Shown: positions 25,801 through 33,771 of the stretch, piece after piece
Layout of the letters: each line of letters starts with the position of its first letter
How positions within the stretch are numbered: position 1 is the stretch's first letter
Translations under genes and position numbers: made by a program
Origin: Collinsella sp. BA40
GTDB taxonomy: Bacteria > Actinomycetota > Coriobacteriia > Coriobacteriales > Coriobacteriaceae
DNA: 64,000 nucleotides
Direction of reading: 5' to 3'
Assembly (NCBI RefSeq): GCF_008014645.1
Contig: NZ_VOWY01000012.1
Span: forward strand, 60,441-124,440
The notes under the pieces: generated by a model
What the model was told of the DNA's origin: nothing
Databases searched by the model: none
What the model saw: the letters and a program-made list of their open reading frames with translations, nothing else

Positions 25801-27448
25801 GATCTATACCGTGCTGAAGATCGACGAGGTGTCCAACCTGGGCGCGGCCCGCATCCGCGTGCGCTCGCTCATGGCCGCGCTCAAGGACCAGGAGGCGGAG
25901 CGCGCGGCCGAGGCCGAGCGCTCCGGCGCCGCCTACGTGCAGGGCGAGGCCGCTCCCGTGGCGCCGTCCACCGATGCGCCGGTGTTCGCCACGCATAAGT
26001 ACCGCCTCGAGCCGCAGCGCGAGAGCGCCAGCGCGGCGTTCCCCAAGGTGAGCTTCACCGAGGAGATGCGCGAGGCGGGCTACACCATCCTGTGCCCGCA
26101 GATGGCGCCCATCCACTTCGACCTCATCAAAGAGGTCTTCCGAGCAGGCGGATACAACCTGGAGCTGTTGCCGTCCACCGACCGCGGAGCCATCGAGGCG
26201 GGCCTGCGCTACGTGAACAACGACATCTGCTACCCGTCCATCCTGGTCACGGGCCAGATCATGGAGGCGATCGAGAGCGGCCGTTACGACCTATCGAAGA
26301 CGGCGGTGGTCATCACGCAGACCGGCGGCGGCTGCCGTGCGACGAATTACATCGCGCTCATCCGCAAGGCGCTGCGCGATTCCGGGCACCCGGACATTCC
26401 CGTGATCTCGCTTTCGGCGGTTAAGCTCGACGAGAACAATCCGGGCTTCAAGCTCACGCCGGGCCTGCTCAAGGCATCTGTGTACAGCGTGCTGTTCGGC
26501 GACCTGATGATGCAGATGCTCTATCGCTGCCGTCCGTACGAGGCCGCGCCGGGTGCGGCCAACGCGCTGTTCGAGGAGTTTATGGAGCGAGCTCGCGCCA
26601 TGGCGCCGTCGTTCAGCCGCCGCACGTTTACAAAGCTGTCGCGCGAGGCCATTCAGGCGTTCGACACCATGCCGCTGGTGGGCGAGGGTTCCAAGCCGCG
26701 CGTGGGCGTGGTAGGCGAGATCCTGGTGAAGTTCCATCCCACGGCGAACAACCATGTGGTCGACGTCATCGAGTCCGAGGGCTGCGAGGCCGTGGTCCCG
26801 GGCCTGCTCGATTTCTTCCTGTATGCCATGAGCAACGCGAACGTGCAGAAGAACGAGATCGGCAGCTCTGCGGCCGAGCGTGCGGCGATGTCCGGCGCGA
26901 TCAGCATGATCGACTGGATGCGCGCGCCCGTGGACGAGATGCTGGAGCGCAGCGCGCGCTTCGAGCGACCCGAGCCGATCTCGGTGATGGCCGACAAGGC
27001 CACGCAGGTGCTGAGCCTGTGCAACAACATGGGCGAGGGATGGCTGCTCACGGCCGAGATGCTCGACCTGATCGACCACGGCGCGCCCAACATCATCTGC
27101 ACGCAGCCGTTCGCGTGCCTGCCCAACCACGTGGTGGGCAAGGCCGTGATCAAGGAGCTGCGCCGCCAGCATCCCGAGAGCAACATCGTCGCGGTGGACT
27201 ACGACCCCGGTGCGTCCGAGGTCAACCAGCTCAACCGTATCAAGCTCATGATCAGCGTGGCCAAGGAGAACCTGCGGGCGGGCAAGGGCTTCGTTATGGA
27301 GCCCATCGCCACCATCCGCCGCGATTCGGTGACGAGCCGCATGAAGCCGCATCATCTGACGAGCGATGCCGAGGTGGAGCGCGTGGCCCGTCGCCTGGGC
27401 CGCGGCTTGCATTGGAAGCGTGCGAGCAGGGTGGACCAGGGCGAGTAG
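22835..27448 (+). CDS. acyl-CoA dehydratase activase / DUF2229 multidomain protein
   Basis: A 1537-residue cytoplasmic protein related to activators of 2-hydroxyacyl-CoA dehydratases (HgdC/BcrAD type). Two ASKHA ATPase domains come first: LHLGIDVGSTTVKLAV (from residue 24) and VFIGLDAGSTTMKAAM (from about 339), each with cluster-type cysteines (GTCAGGTGAFID; ACSSGCGSFIE). A Cys-rich CGRCSNNCQLT follows at about 626. Then a DUF2229 region (VGIPRALNMYENYPFW, about 690) and a dehydratase-like C-terminal half (YTILCPQMAPIHF, about 1081) with further cysteines (NDICYPSIL, TGGGCRATNY). ATP-driven electron transfer is inferred. It is not a complete hydroxyglutaryl-CoA dehydratase: no separate A/B subunits are adjacent. 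Start ATG 22835 has GAGGAAGGG. Confidence 0.88.
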   Translation: MAEAINSTLSDGAIWNPQNAAGPLHLGIDVGSTTVKLAVLDDENRIVYAKYQRHHTDVRACARDLFAGAAAVLGDAQMTCAITGSGGLLLAQWLGLEFVQEVIASKRAVETLIPQTDVAIELGGEDAKIIYFDSGIEQRMNGTCAGGTGAFIDQMATLLHTDASGLNELAANATTIYPIASRCGVFAKTDVQPLLNEGARPEDVAASIFQAVVTQTISGLACGRPIRGYVAFLGGPLQYLSELRRRFYLTLELDEEHRIVPENAHLFVASGAAMAHESDALATFDQLITAIDALGDTQGSEVERLPALFAGEADLAEFKARHDAEVVPRGDLSTYAGGRVFIGLDAGSTTMKAAMVGEDGQLLHTWYGNNNGDILGTAKLIMADFYQHMPAGARIGHVTTTGYGEALLIEALKADSGEIETVAHLRGARAFLPGVEFILDIGGQDMKCLRVRDGVIEHIMLNEACSSGCGSFIESFAVSMNMDVRAFAAEAVEAKAPVDLGSRCTVFMNSRVKQAQKEGATVGDIAAGLSYSVIKNALFKVIKLRDPHEIGTQVIVQGGTFMSDATLRAFEQLTGVHAVRPDIAGCMGAYGAALLARDRAGATGISTVLSADEIAALTVTQRHARCGRCSNNCQLTINDFGGGRRFITGNRCEKGAGHRTRKSEAPNLFAKKNDLLFNRESLPASDAPRGTVGIPRALNMYENYPFWHTFFTHLGFSVVLSDNSSKKTYEAGIESMPSESVCYPAKLSHGHIMNLIEKDPDFIWMPCVRWERKEDPTAGNCYNCPIVMSYPTALGLNIDEIGEKHIEFMYPFVPYHDKIELKRRLYELIAVERVADAEAGRGRVRGPKITRTEIDAAVNAAYEEDARFHKQIQTMGEEAVKWIEDNGGHGIVLAGRPYHNDPEINHALPELISSFGFAVLTEDSVAHLVKPERPIRVVDQWMFHSRLYAAARFVTMRNDLDLVQMNSFGCGLDALTTDQVQEILEASGKIYTVLKIDEVSNLGAARIRVRSLMAALKDQEAERAAEAERSGAAYVQGEAAPVAPSTDAPVFATHKYRLEPQRESASAAFPKVSFTEEMREAGYTILCPQMAPIHFDLIKEVFRAGGYNLELLPSTDRGAIEAGLRYVNNDICYPSILVTGQIMEAIESGRYDLSKTAVVITQTGGGCRATNYIALIRKALRDSGHPDIPVISLSAVKLDENNPGFKLTPGLLKASVYSVLFGDLMMQMLYRCRPYEAAPGAANALFEEFMERARAMAPSFSRRTFTKLSREAIQAFDTMPLVGEGSKPRVGVVGEILVKFHPTANNHVVDVIESEGCEAVVPGLLDFFLYAMSNANVQKNEIGSSAAERAAMSGAISMIDWMRAPVDEMLERSARFERPEPISVMADKATQVLSLCNNMGEGWLLTAEMLDLIDHGAPNIICTQPFACLPNHVVGKAVIKELRRQHPESNIVAVDYDPGASEVNQLNRIKLMISVAKENLRAGKGFVMEPIATIRRDSVTSRMKPHHLTSDAEVERVARRLGRGLHWKRASRVDQGE

Positions 27449-27556
27449 CTCGATGGTTTTGCATGCCGCATCACCATAGGTGAACAGGCCTCGGATCGGG
27501 GATGCCCCCTCGGTCCAAGGCCTTAACTTTGGGGGTTCGAGATGCCTTCGCGCCGC

Positions 27557-27658
27557 CTGCCGCGCCGCCGTCTATGGCGTGCCTCCAGTGCAGGGCGACC
27601 CGAGGGCTGAATGAGATAGATCCTGCCGCGCCACCGTCTATGGCGTGCCTCCAGTGCA
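27557..27658. repeat. 36-bp direct repeat, two copies
   Basis: CTGCCGCGCCRCCGTCTATG and the following GCGTGCCTCCAGTGCA appear at 27557-27592 and 27623-27658 with one mismatch, 66 bases apart. On the minus strand both would encode LHWRHAIDGGAAG, but the frame lacks other support as a gene. Confidence 0.85.
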
Positions 27659-27802
27659 ATCTTGGCGACTTTACCCATTCATATCGCGATGTGCTTTGTA
27701 TACCAGATTTGTAGCAAATCTCTGACCAGCGGATTCTCTCGCCGGGGGCAAATCTGTACTCGGGGGTTTTCAAATCTGATGTGCAAAGTCGGCAAAATTG
27801 CA
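27655..27802. repeat. inverted-repeat element, MITE-like
   Basis: TGCAATCTTGGCGACTTTA (27655-27673) is repeated in reverse orientation at 27784-27802 with three mismatches. Inside is a perfect 7-bp hairpin AGATTTG-TAG-CAAATCT (27705-27721), with further CAAATCTG copies near 27750 and 27771. The AT-rich composition contrasts with the neighbourhood. A related arm occurs in the 41102-41315 element. Confidence 0.65.
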
Positions 27803-28058
27803 CTTCTAGGGGCCCCGCTGCGCGCTCGATCGCTCGATGTGCGTGCGCTCTCGGCTCAAAATCGAGCCGCCTTCCATGTCTTGGGGCAAGGGGATTGAAG
27901 TTCGAGCAACGGAGTCGGCTCAAATGTGATGCGGGCAGCCGATCGCGCAGCGGATTACAGCCGGCTACACGGCGGATTGCGGCTGAGCACGCGTCGCGTG
28001 CGGATTCAAAGCATGCGGCCCCGCGGGCGCGCGGAGGATTGAGCGAGGCTTGCCGCTG
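27803..28058. other. intergenic region between activase and membrane protein genes
   Basis: Nothing beyond the repeats at 27557-27802 could be assigned. The part from 27803 on is GC-rich with short reiterated CGGATT-type words near 27940-28040. An imperfect hairpin at about 27487-27522 follows the activase stop. Confidence 0.5.
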
Positions 28059-29201
28059 CTAGTACGATTTTGCCATCAGGTAGATGGAGATGCGCGGCCT
28101 CGTGTACTCGTCGAACTCCGCTTGGGGCTCCGTATCGAAGAGCGCCCAGGCGCGCAGCGTGCCGGTGTCGTCGAGGTCGACATCGAGGGCGGTGTAGTAG
28201 TCGCCGGTGAGGAAGGCCTGGCGGAACTCCTCGGGAAGCACGGGCTTCTGCACGAGTCCCGCATCCAGTAGCTCGATTCCCTCTGCCTCGATATCGACGC
28301 TCGCGAGCGCTTCATGGAAGCGCGCGAAGCACTCCTCGGCGAAGGCGAGGTTTTCTTCGGGCGTGCGGGCGATGTCGACATCGGCGTTGTATGCCACGCT
28401 GTCGACGGCGCCCAACTCGTCTGTTTCGATTGCGACGCTTGCCGCGGCGTCGTCGTTCTCGTCGGTGATGTTGCCGCTCACGCGGTATCCGCTGTCCTGG
28501 CGATGCTCGAGCGGCTCGTCGGCGAGGGTGTAGCCGCATACTGGTTCGAGGGCGGTGTCAAATGCCTGGATGGTGCGTGTCGACGCCTCCTGGGAGGCCG
28601 AGGCCAGCGCGGCGGAGTCCATGAAGCGCGGGACGAAGGCGAGCGTCAGAAGCAGGAGCGGCAGGCCCATAACCAGCAGGCGCGTGCGGCCGAGCCCGGG
28701 GAGCTCCAGTCCGTGGACGTGCGCGACCGCGGCCGCCGCCTTGCTCATGCGGCGCATGGTGTCGAAGAAGCCGTAGGTTGCCATGGCGGCGCCGGCGACC
28801 TCGAGCCCCGTGCTCAGCGCGTCGAGATCGTCGTTGTCCAAGGTATCGACCAGGCGTCCTGCGGCAGCCATGCCGATGCCGCCCGCGAGGGCGGGGTTCG
28901 AGTCGATATCGGCGTTGGCGCCCATCGCCTCGCGCTCGAGTTCTTGCCAGCGCTCGCTGCCGAGGCCGCGCCGGGCGGCGATGCCGAAGGCGATGCAGGC
29001 GGCGCCCTCGATCACCATGAGTACGGCCATGGCGATTGCCTGCATGTCTCCAAAGCCGCTGGAGCCAAGCCCGATATTGTCGATCATCACGAGCAGGATG
29101 GCGACGCCGCCCGTGAGAAACAGGGCTGCCAGGGAATACCAGGCAGCTTTGGGCAGCAGGTAGTACTTCTTGATGAGTTTGGCACCGCGCGCATCGAGCA
29201 C
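28059..29201 (-). CDS. uncharacterised membrane protein
   Basis: A 380-residue membrane protein of no family I recognise. The start is taken as the GTG at 29201, 7 bases after a strong GGGAGGAA site, giving MLDARGAKLIKKYYLLPK; an ATG at 29264 has no ribosome site. Two hydrophobic helices near the N-terminus (WYSLAALFLTGGVAILLV, AIAMAVLMVIEGAACIAF) and one mid-protein (LLVMGLPLLLLTLAFVP) are followed by an acidic C-terminal domain of about 170 residues, probably extracytoplasmic. It is transcribed away from the XRE-kinase cluster, sharing a divergent region with it. Confidence 0.75.
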   Translation of the reverse strand: MLDARGAKLIKKYYLLPKAAWYSLAALFLTGGVAILLVMIDNIGLGSSGFGDMQAIAMAVLMVIEGAACIAFGIAARRGLGSERWQELEREAMGANADIDSNPALAGGIGMAAAGRLVDTLDNDDLDALSTGLEVAGAAMATYGFFDTMRRMSKAAAAVAHVHGLELPGLGRTRLLVMGLPLLLLTLAFVPRFMDSAALASASQEASTRTIQAFDTALEPVCGYTLADEPLEHRQDSGYRVSGNITDENDDAAASVAIETDELGAVDSVAYNADVDIARTPEENLAFAEECFARFHEALASVDIEAEGIELLDAGLVQKPVLPEEFRQAFLTGDYYTALDVDLDDTGTLRAWALFDTEPQAEFDEYTRPRISIYLMAKSY

Positions 29202-29403
29202 GAGGGTTCCTCCCGGTTCGAAGCCGAAAGTCGGTTCTAGTCGCTGGCAACGAGTATCCCACATCTTGCGGTCGCGCGCCGCGGTGTATGCCGATGCATT
29301 CTGCGAACGGGTCGTTTGGGCGTTACGGGTGCTCGCTCCTGCGGACCGCGCGCAACGCCGCTTCGCTTGGGCTCGCCCAAAGGGGAAGGGCGGGCGCGAT
29401 GGC

Positions 29404-29420
29404 TATAATGGGTGGGAAAC
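29404..29420 (+). promoter_or_regulatory. putative -10 with conserved GGGTGG flank (XRE gene)
   Basis: TATAATGGGTGGGAAAC, a consensus -10 followed by the same GGGTGG flank as at 14614 and 20985. The XRE start codon is 36 bases after the hexamer. Confidence 0.55.
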
Positions 29421-29445
29421 GGCATGCGAGCGAACAGGGGACGAG

Positions 29446-29901
29446 ATGCTGAAAGAGATGGAGCGCGAGCGGCTCACTGAGGACCTTCTGTCGCGCCTGC
29501 TTGAGGCGGACACCTCCGAGGCGTACCTTGCGCAGGCCGAGACGGTCAACTTCGCTCTGAAGGACTATTTGTCGGAGCTGCTCGCCGCGCGCGGGCTTAA
29601 CAGATCCCAGCTTGCGCGAATGTCCTGCGTGTCGAGCCCGCAGCTCTATAGGTGTTTTGAGGGCAAGGGCAAGCCCGGTCGAGACGGTGCCCTGCGAATC
29701 GCCTTTGCGTTGGAGTGCAATCTTGCTCAAACGCAGCGTCTGCTGCGCCTGAGCGGCCTTTCTATCCTGTGGCCCAAAGACGCGCGTGATGCCATCATTA
29801 TCTGGTGCATCGAGCACGGCTACACGCGCGAGGAGTGCGACGATGAGCTCTACCGTCTGGGTGAGCGGGGGATCCTCAAGGTCACGGGCGACCTGCGATG
29901 A
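29446..29901 (+). CDS. XRE-like HTH regulator of kinase-paired family
   Basis: A 151-residue protein with a helix-turn-helix resembling XRE/Cro (LLAARGLNRSQLARMS, recognition helix around VSSPQLYRCFEGK, then PGRDGALRIAFALEC). The C-terminal half contains TQRLLRLSGLSILWPKDARD and IWCIEHGYTREECDDEL. From family knowledge this arrangement is typical of a group of small HTH proteins encoded directly upstream of Ser/Thr kinases in Gram-positive bacteria. ATG 29446 has AGGGG 7 bases upstream. It probably controls its own cluster; a palindrome between this gene and the kinase gene may be the operator. Confidence 0.85.
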   Translation: MLKEMERERLTEDLLSRLLEADTSEAYLAQAETVNFALKDYLSELLAARGLNRSQLARMSCVSSPQLYRCFEGKGKPGRDGALRIAFALECNLAQTQRLLRLSGLSILWPKDARDAIIIWCIEHGYTREECDDELYRLGERGILKVTGDLR

Positions 29902-29995
29902 GCGCGCGTGGCGCCCGCGTTCGCTTCGTACGGCCTGCCGCCGTGGGTTTCGGCGGGCCTTTCTGCTTCGTATCGGCACAGGACCTGGGCTTGTC

Positions 29996-30012
29996 TTCCC
30001 TTGCAAGGGGAA
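29996..30012. promoter_or_regulatory. palindrome upstream of the kinase gene (copy A)
   Basis: TTCCCTTGCAAGGGGAA, nearly perfect dyad. It ends 22 bases before a TACAAT -10-like hexamer (30034-30039), so it covers the expected -35 region. A closely related site occurs at 31906 before the lipoprotein gene. Confidence 0.55.
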
Positions 30013-30090
30013 ACATTTCGCCATGCCTTGGCCTACAATCGTCGCGCTTGCCCTGTCGTTGCGCGGCGCGCGCGAAGGGGGTGAGCGCGA

Positions 30091-31818
30091 ATGGCTGAGT
30101 ATAGGCGGAGGATTCCCGGTTTGAACAACGACCAGATCATGCACGCGATGGGTATCGACGACGCTTACCATGTCGAGCGCGTGCTCGCCCGGGGCCGCAA
30201 CGGCGCCACGGAGCTGGTAACCATCGAGGGAGCCGGTCCGTTCGTGCGCAAGAAAATGCCCCTGGAGGATGCGAACCGTTCGGTTTGGGCGGCGCTTGCC
30301 TGCGGCGACTGCCCCCGTCTGCCGCAGGTGGTGGCAACGTACGAAATGCCCGATTGCTTCGTAGTCGTGTGCGATTACGTGCCGGGCGAAGCGCTCGAAG
30401 ATCTCGTGGGGCGTGCGGGTGCGCTCGACGCCGGCGTGGCGGTTCCGCTCGCGCGCGATGTGTGCGAGGCGCTTGCCGCTCTGCATGCTTGCGGCGTGGC
30501 GCATCTGGATATCGCACCTGGCAACGTGGTCGTTGCCGCCGACGGCGCGCACTTGGTCGACTTCGGCAACGCTCGTCCCATTGCGGTGGATACGGGGCTC
30601 GCGGACGGTGTCGTGCGCCCCCGGGGAACCTGGGGTTTCGCGGCACCCGAGCAGTTCTTTTCGCGCGCTGGCGTGTGCTCCGACGTGTTTTCAGCCGGGC
30701 GGCTGCTGGGCTACATGCTCACGGGTATCGAGCCCGACGAAGATCGCATCAGCGAGTTCGAGGCCGCGCTGCGCGACGAGTCGCGCGTGCCCGTGTCTGC
30801 GCGTCGGCTGGTTGAGCGGGCGACTAATTTCGAGCCGAGCGCGCGATACCAGGGCGCGCGCGAGTTCGCGGCCGCTTTGGATGGCGCGCTGCGCGGGGAG
30901 GATGTCGACGCCAATGGGGCGGACGCTTCTACGTCGGCTGCCGGGCCTGTCGCGGCGCCCGCGAACGACCCGGATGCGCCGGAGGAACCTGCGCCGCACG
31001 CGCTTGCATCCGATGCTCCGCATGCGCCCGAGCGCCGCATGCGCTCGATTGCCCACAGCATCTCGCTGCTGATGCTGGCGGGCGCGGTTGCCGCGGGCGG
31101 CCTCGTCATCGCGTACAAGGTCTTCACCAAGCCGACGCGCCCGCCTTTATCGGCGAGCGATGCGGAAGCAGGTCGGGTTGAAGATATCGGGCCCGCTTCG
31201 GGGGGTGGAGCAGCGCGCGAAGACGATGTACGGCGCGCTGCGGAGTCGCTTCGAATCGTCGAGAGCGGCTGGCGGGCGAATGAGGCCGGCCTTGTTGATT
31301 TCGCGATCGTCATTAAGAATGCGAGCGGGGACCTTGCCGTTGACGACGCCGCGGTTTGCATCACGGGCCGCGACGAGGACGGCTTCGTGCTGTTCTCCAC
31401 GACGCAGGCCGTGGGAGCCCTGTTTCCTCAGACCACGGCTGCGTTTGCGAGCATGTGCGGCAACGGCACGAAGCCTGCGACCGTTGAGTTTTCGCTGGAG
31501 AAGCCGATGGACTTCCAGGTACGCAGGTACGCCGGCAAGCCTACGGCATACAAGGTCCACGGCGCCTCCGTGGCGAGTGGCGCTTCGGGCCGTACCACGG
31601 TTTCGGGCGAGGTCGAGATGGTCGAGCAAGGCGATGAGGAGTTCACGACGGGAATCGTGTGGCTGTCCGCGGTGTTTCGCGATGTCGAGGGCGCTATCGT
31701 AACGGGCGCAAGCGGGTACGTGACGGCTCCAGATCCGGGTGAGCGCGCGCCGTTCTCGATCGACAGCTTCGACTGCCCCGAATACGCGACGGTCGACGTG
31801 GTCGCTCGGGCGCTGTAG
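30091..31818 (+). CDS. membrane-anchored Ser/Thr protein kinase-like protein
   Basis: A 575-residue protein: cytoplasmic kinase-like domain (about 25-265), low-complexity Ala/Pro linker, one transmembrane helix (about 323-344, ISLLMLAGAVAAGGLVIAY) and an external domain of about 230 residues. Catalytic-loop HLDIAPGN replaces HRDxKxxN: D140 and N145 are kept, R is L and K is P/A. The metal-binding DFG is DFGNA (157-159), and APEQFF matches the APE motif. The candidate ATP-binding lysines are K54/K55. Activity is therefore plausible but atypical. ATG 30091 follows GGGGGTGAG. It is encoded between an XRE regulator and a lipoprotein. Confidence 0.83.
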   Translation: MAEYRRRIPGLNNDQIMHAMGIDDAYHVERVLARGRNGATELVTIEGAGPFVRKKMPLEDANRSVWAALACGDCPRLPQVVATYEMPDCFVVVCDYVPGEALEDLVGRAGALDAGVAVPLARDVCEALAALHACGVAHLDIAPGNVVVAADGAHLVDFGNARPIAVDTGLADGVVRPRGTWGFAAPEQFFSRAGVCSDVFSAGRLLGYMLTGIEPDEDRISEFEAALRDESRVPVSARRLVERATNFEPSARYQGAREFAAALDGALRGEDVDANGADASTSAAGPVAAPANDPDAPEEPAPHALASDAPHAPERRMRSIAHSISLLMLAGAVAAGGLVIAYKVFTKPTRPPLSASDAEAGRVEDIGPASGGGAAREDDVRRAAESLRIVESGWRANEAGLVDFAIVIKNASGDLAVDDAAVCITGRDEDGFVLFSTTQAVGALFPQTTAAFASMCGNGTKPATVEFSLEKPMDFQVRRYAGKPTAYKVHGASVASGASGRTTVSGEVEMVEQGDEEFTTGIVWLSAVFRDVEGAIVTGASGYVTAPDPGERAPFSIDSFDCPEYATVDVVARAL

Positions 31819-31905
31819 GCGGGTCGCGGGCCCGACGCGCCGCCGCACCCGACGCGCCGCCACCGCATCCGGTGCCCTCGCCGTAGCGGGCCGTCGTCCG
31901 CGCGT

Positions 31906-31924
31906 CTTCCCCTCGCAGGGGAAG
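31906..31924. promoter_or_regulatory. palindrome upstream of the lipoprotein gene (copy B)
   Basis: CTTCCCCTCGCAGGGGAAG with a similar downstream flank (GCTTCTCGC) to copy A at 29996 (ACATTTCGC). It lies about 100 bases before the lipoprotein start. Confidence 0.5.
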
Positions 31925-32027
31925 CTTCTCGCTCCAAAAGCATAGAGAATCAGGTACACCGTATCAGGGAATGCGGCGGCAACGCGCTGCGCGAAGCCGT
32001 CGCATCATGTCGAAGGAGTGTGCTGAG

Positions 32028-32882
32028 ATGAAGAAGAGCGTTGCGGTCACGGCGGCGGTAGCCGCCTTGGCGGGCGTGCTGGGCCTTGCCGGCTGTGGCG
32101 GTACGACTGCGGGCGGAAGTGCCGAGCCGGCGCAGGAGCAGCCGGCAAAACCCGATGCCAAGGGTTTCGGCAAGCGTGTGGCCATCAAGCCGTCGCCCGA
32201 TAAGTACACGTGGTACGTCAAGGATTATCGCGGCATGAACGCGGCGTCTATCGGCTACACGGCTCTCGATTGCTTCCGACGCGATCGGTACGGCGAGGGC
32301 ATCGTGAAAATCGTCTATGTCGCGCCGGACGGCACGTTTATCGATCCCGAAGATGAGGAGCTGCTTAAGCAGTACGTTGTCGTGGGGCAAAATGTCGAGC
32401 CAAACACCGAGATCAAGCTCACCTTCGAGGTGGACGAGGACGGCGTCGAGTACGAGAACCTCACCTCGTATGTGAGCTTGGACGAGATCGTTTTGGCCGT
32501 GGACAAGACGGGCAGCAGGAAGTCGCATGATACCGCGATGACGCCGCTCGAGATATCGCCCGATAAGTACACGCACTACATCCGCGATTACGTGGGGCGC
32601 AATCTGGCGGAATGCGGCTACTCCACCATGGGCGGCTTCTTCGCCGACAGCTACGGTGATAGCTGGATCAGGTTGACGATCGTGACCGAGGACGGCGCCG
32701 CGGTCGATATCGAAGACAAGGCCGCGCTCGCGCAGTACGTCGTCGTCGATCAGGACGTCGCGCCTAACACGGTGATGAGTTACACGTATTCGAAGGACCT
32801 GGATGGCGTTGAGTACAGCAACCTGGTGTCCTCGAAGACGATTGAGGGGCTCACGCTGTATGTGACCAAGATCGAGGCGTAA
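32028..32882 (+). CDS. lipoprotein with duplicated domain
   Basis: A 284-residue secreted lipoprotein. The signal peptide KKSVAVTAAVAALAGVLG ends in lipobox LAGC, so Lgt (encoded at 39159) would modify it. Two similar domains of about 105 residues follow: each opens with SPDKYTxYxxDY, contains a Gly-Tyr segment (IGYTALD; CGYSTMG), a VxxDGxxxDxED turn, QYVVV and VEYxNL. The first part of each repeat has weak resemblance to PASTA domains. ATG 32028 follows GGAG. It lies next to the kinase gene, which suggests a sensing role, but this is inference. Confidence 0.8.
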   Translation: MKKSVAVTAAVAALAGVLGLAGCGGTTAGGSAEPAQEQPAKPDAKGFGKRVAIKPSPDKYTWYVKDYRGMNAASIGYTALDCFRRDRYGEGIVKIVYVAPDGTFIDPEDEELLKQYVVVGQNVEPNTEIKLTFEVDEDGVEYENLTSYVSLDEIVLAVDKTGSRKSHDTAMTPLEISPDKYTHYIRDYVGRNLAECGYSTMGGFFADSYGDSWIRLTIVTEDGAAVDIEDKAALAQYVVVDQDVAPNTVMSYTYSKDLDGVEYSNLVSSKTIEGLTLYVTKIEA

Positions 32883-33014
32883 GCACATCGGACGCGTGAT
32901 CGAGACGAACGAGGGCGCGCGGCGAGACGCATGGTCTTGCTGGCGCGCCCGCGCTTCATAGCCTTGCTGTTCAACCGTTGAACAGGCTTGATGGAATGGT
33001 TGAGAGGAGGCTCC

Positions 33015-33656
33015 ATGGGGCAGCGTGTGCCGGCAGAGGGATGGAAGATCTCGCAGGTTGTGAGTCTTCTGAATATGGAACGCCGCGATATCACGCGGTC
33101 GTGCTACGCCGATCGTCGACGCGGCGGCGCGGGGATTTTGCAGCCCGCCGATGGCTCATGGGGCCGACGCAGCTATAGCGTCGAGGATATCGGCTGGCTG
33201 TACCTGGTCAAGCTGCAGCACGAGGCCGGATTCAGCTTGCCCGAGATCGCGACCAGGATGGATACCTCGGTTGGGGTCGAGGGCCTGTGCGACCTGCTGA
33301 GGGCCGTCGAGGACCGCGCGGCCGAAGAGTTCGACGAGCTTCAGGCAAAGCGCGAACGGGCACGCGTGCTGCGCTACGCGCTCGAAGGGAGCGCCCGGCG
33401 CGCGCAGGAGTCGCTCGAGCAGTATCTGAACGACCGTCTGGGCGCCGAGACCGTCGGTATGCTGAGGTTTCTCATTGCGCGCCCGATGGCCCCCGATGTC
33501 GATGGCGCTCCGCAGTTCCAATTTGGCGTGCAGGATTGCATGCGGTTGCGCCAGGTTCTGGACGAGCCCGGCATGGACCTCGCGATCGACCTGTGGGCGG
33601 GTCCGGGGTCATATGAGCGGCTGGTCGAGGCGGCGGTCGGTTGGACGGGCGCGTAG
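33015..33656 (+). CDS. MerR-like DNA-binding protein
   Basis: A 213-residue probable transcriptional regulator. The N-terminal half resembles a MerR winged helix (WKISQVVSLLNMERRDIT, RRSYSVEDIGWLYLVKLQ, GFSLPEIATRMD), followed by a helical, charged segment like the MerR dimerisation coil (about residues 95-140). The C-terminal 70 residues are not recognisable. ATG 33015 has GAGGAGG directly upstream. It sits in the same orientation between the lipoprotein and the DUF4230 gene. Confidence 0.7.
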   Translation: MGQRVPAEGWKISQVVSLLNMERRDITRSCYADRRRGGAGILQPADGSWGRRSYSVEDIGWLYLVKLQHEAGFSLPEIATRMDTSVGVEGLCDLLRAVEDRAAEEFDELQAKRERARVLRYALEGSARRAQESLEQYLNDRLGAETVGMLRFLIARPMAPDVDGAPQFQFGVQDCMRLRQVLDEPGMDLAIDLWAGPGSYERLVEAAVGWTGA

Positions 33657-33771
33657 GCGATGCGGCATACGTAGTGCGCTCCCATGGGCAGTTCGTTGGG
33701 GCAATCGCTTGGCGGTAGATGGGGAGGTCGGCTAGCCATCGCGTATCGGGAAAGAGAAAGGGAGAAGTATC

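Noticed and set aside
22829..26116. Very long minus-strand open frame (1095 codons) opposite the activase gene
   Set aside because: GC-rich codon bias leaves the antisense frame open; the translation has no recognisable domain and is the shadow of the clear plus-strand gene.
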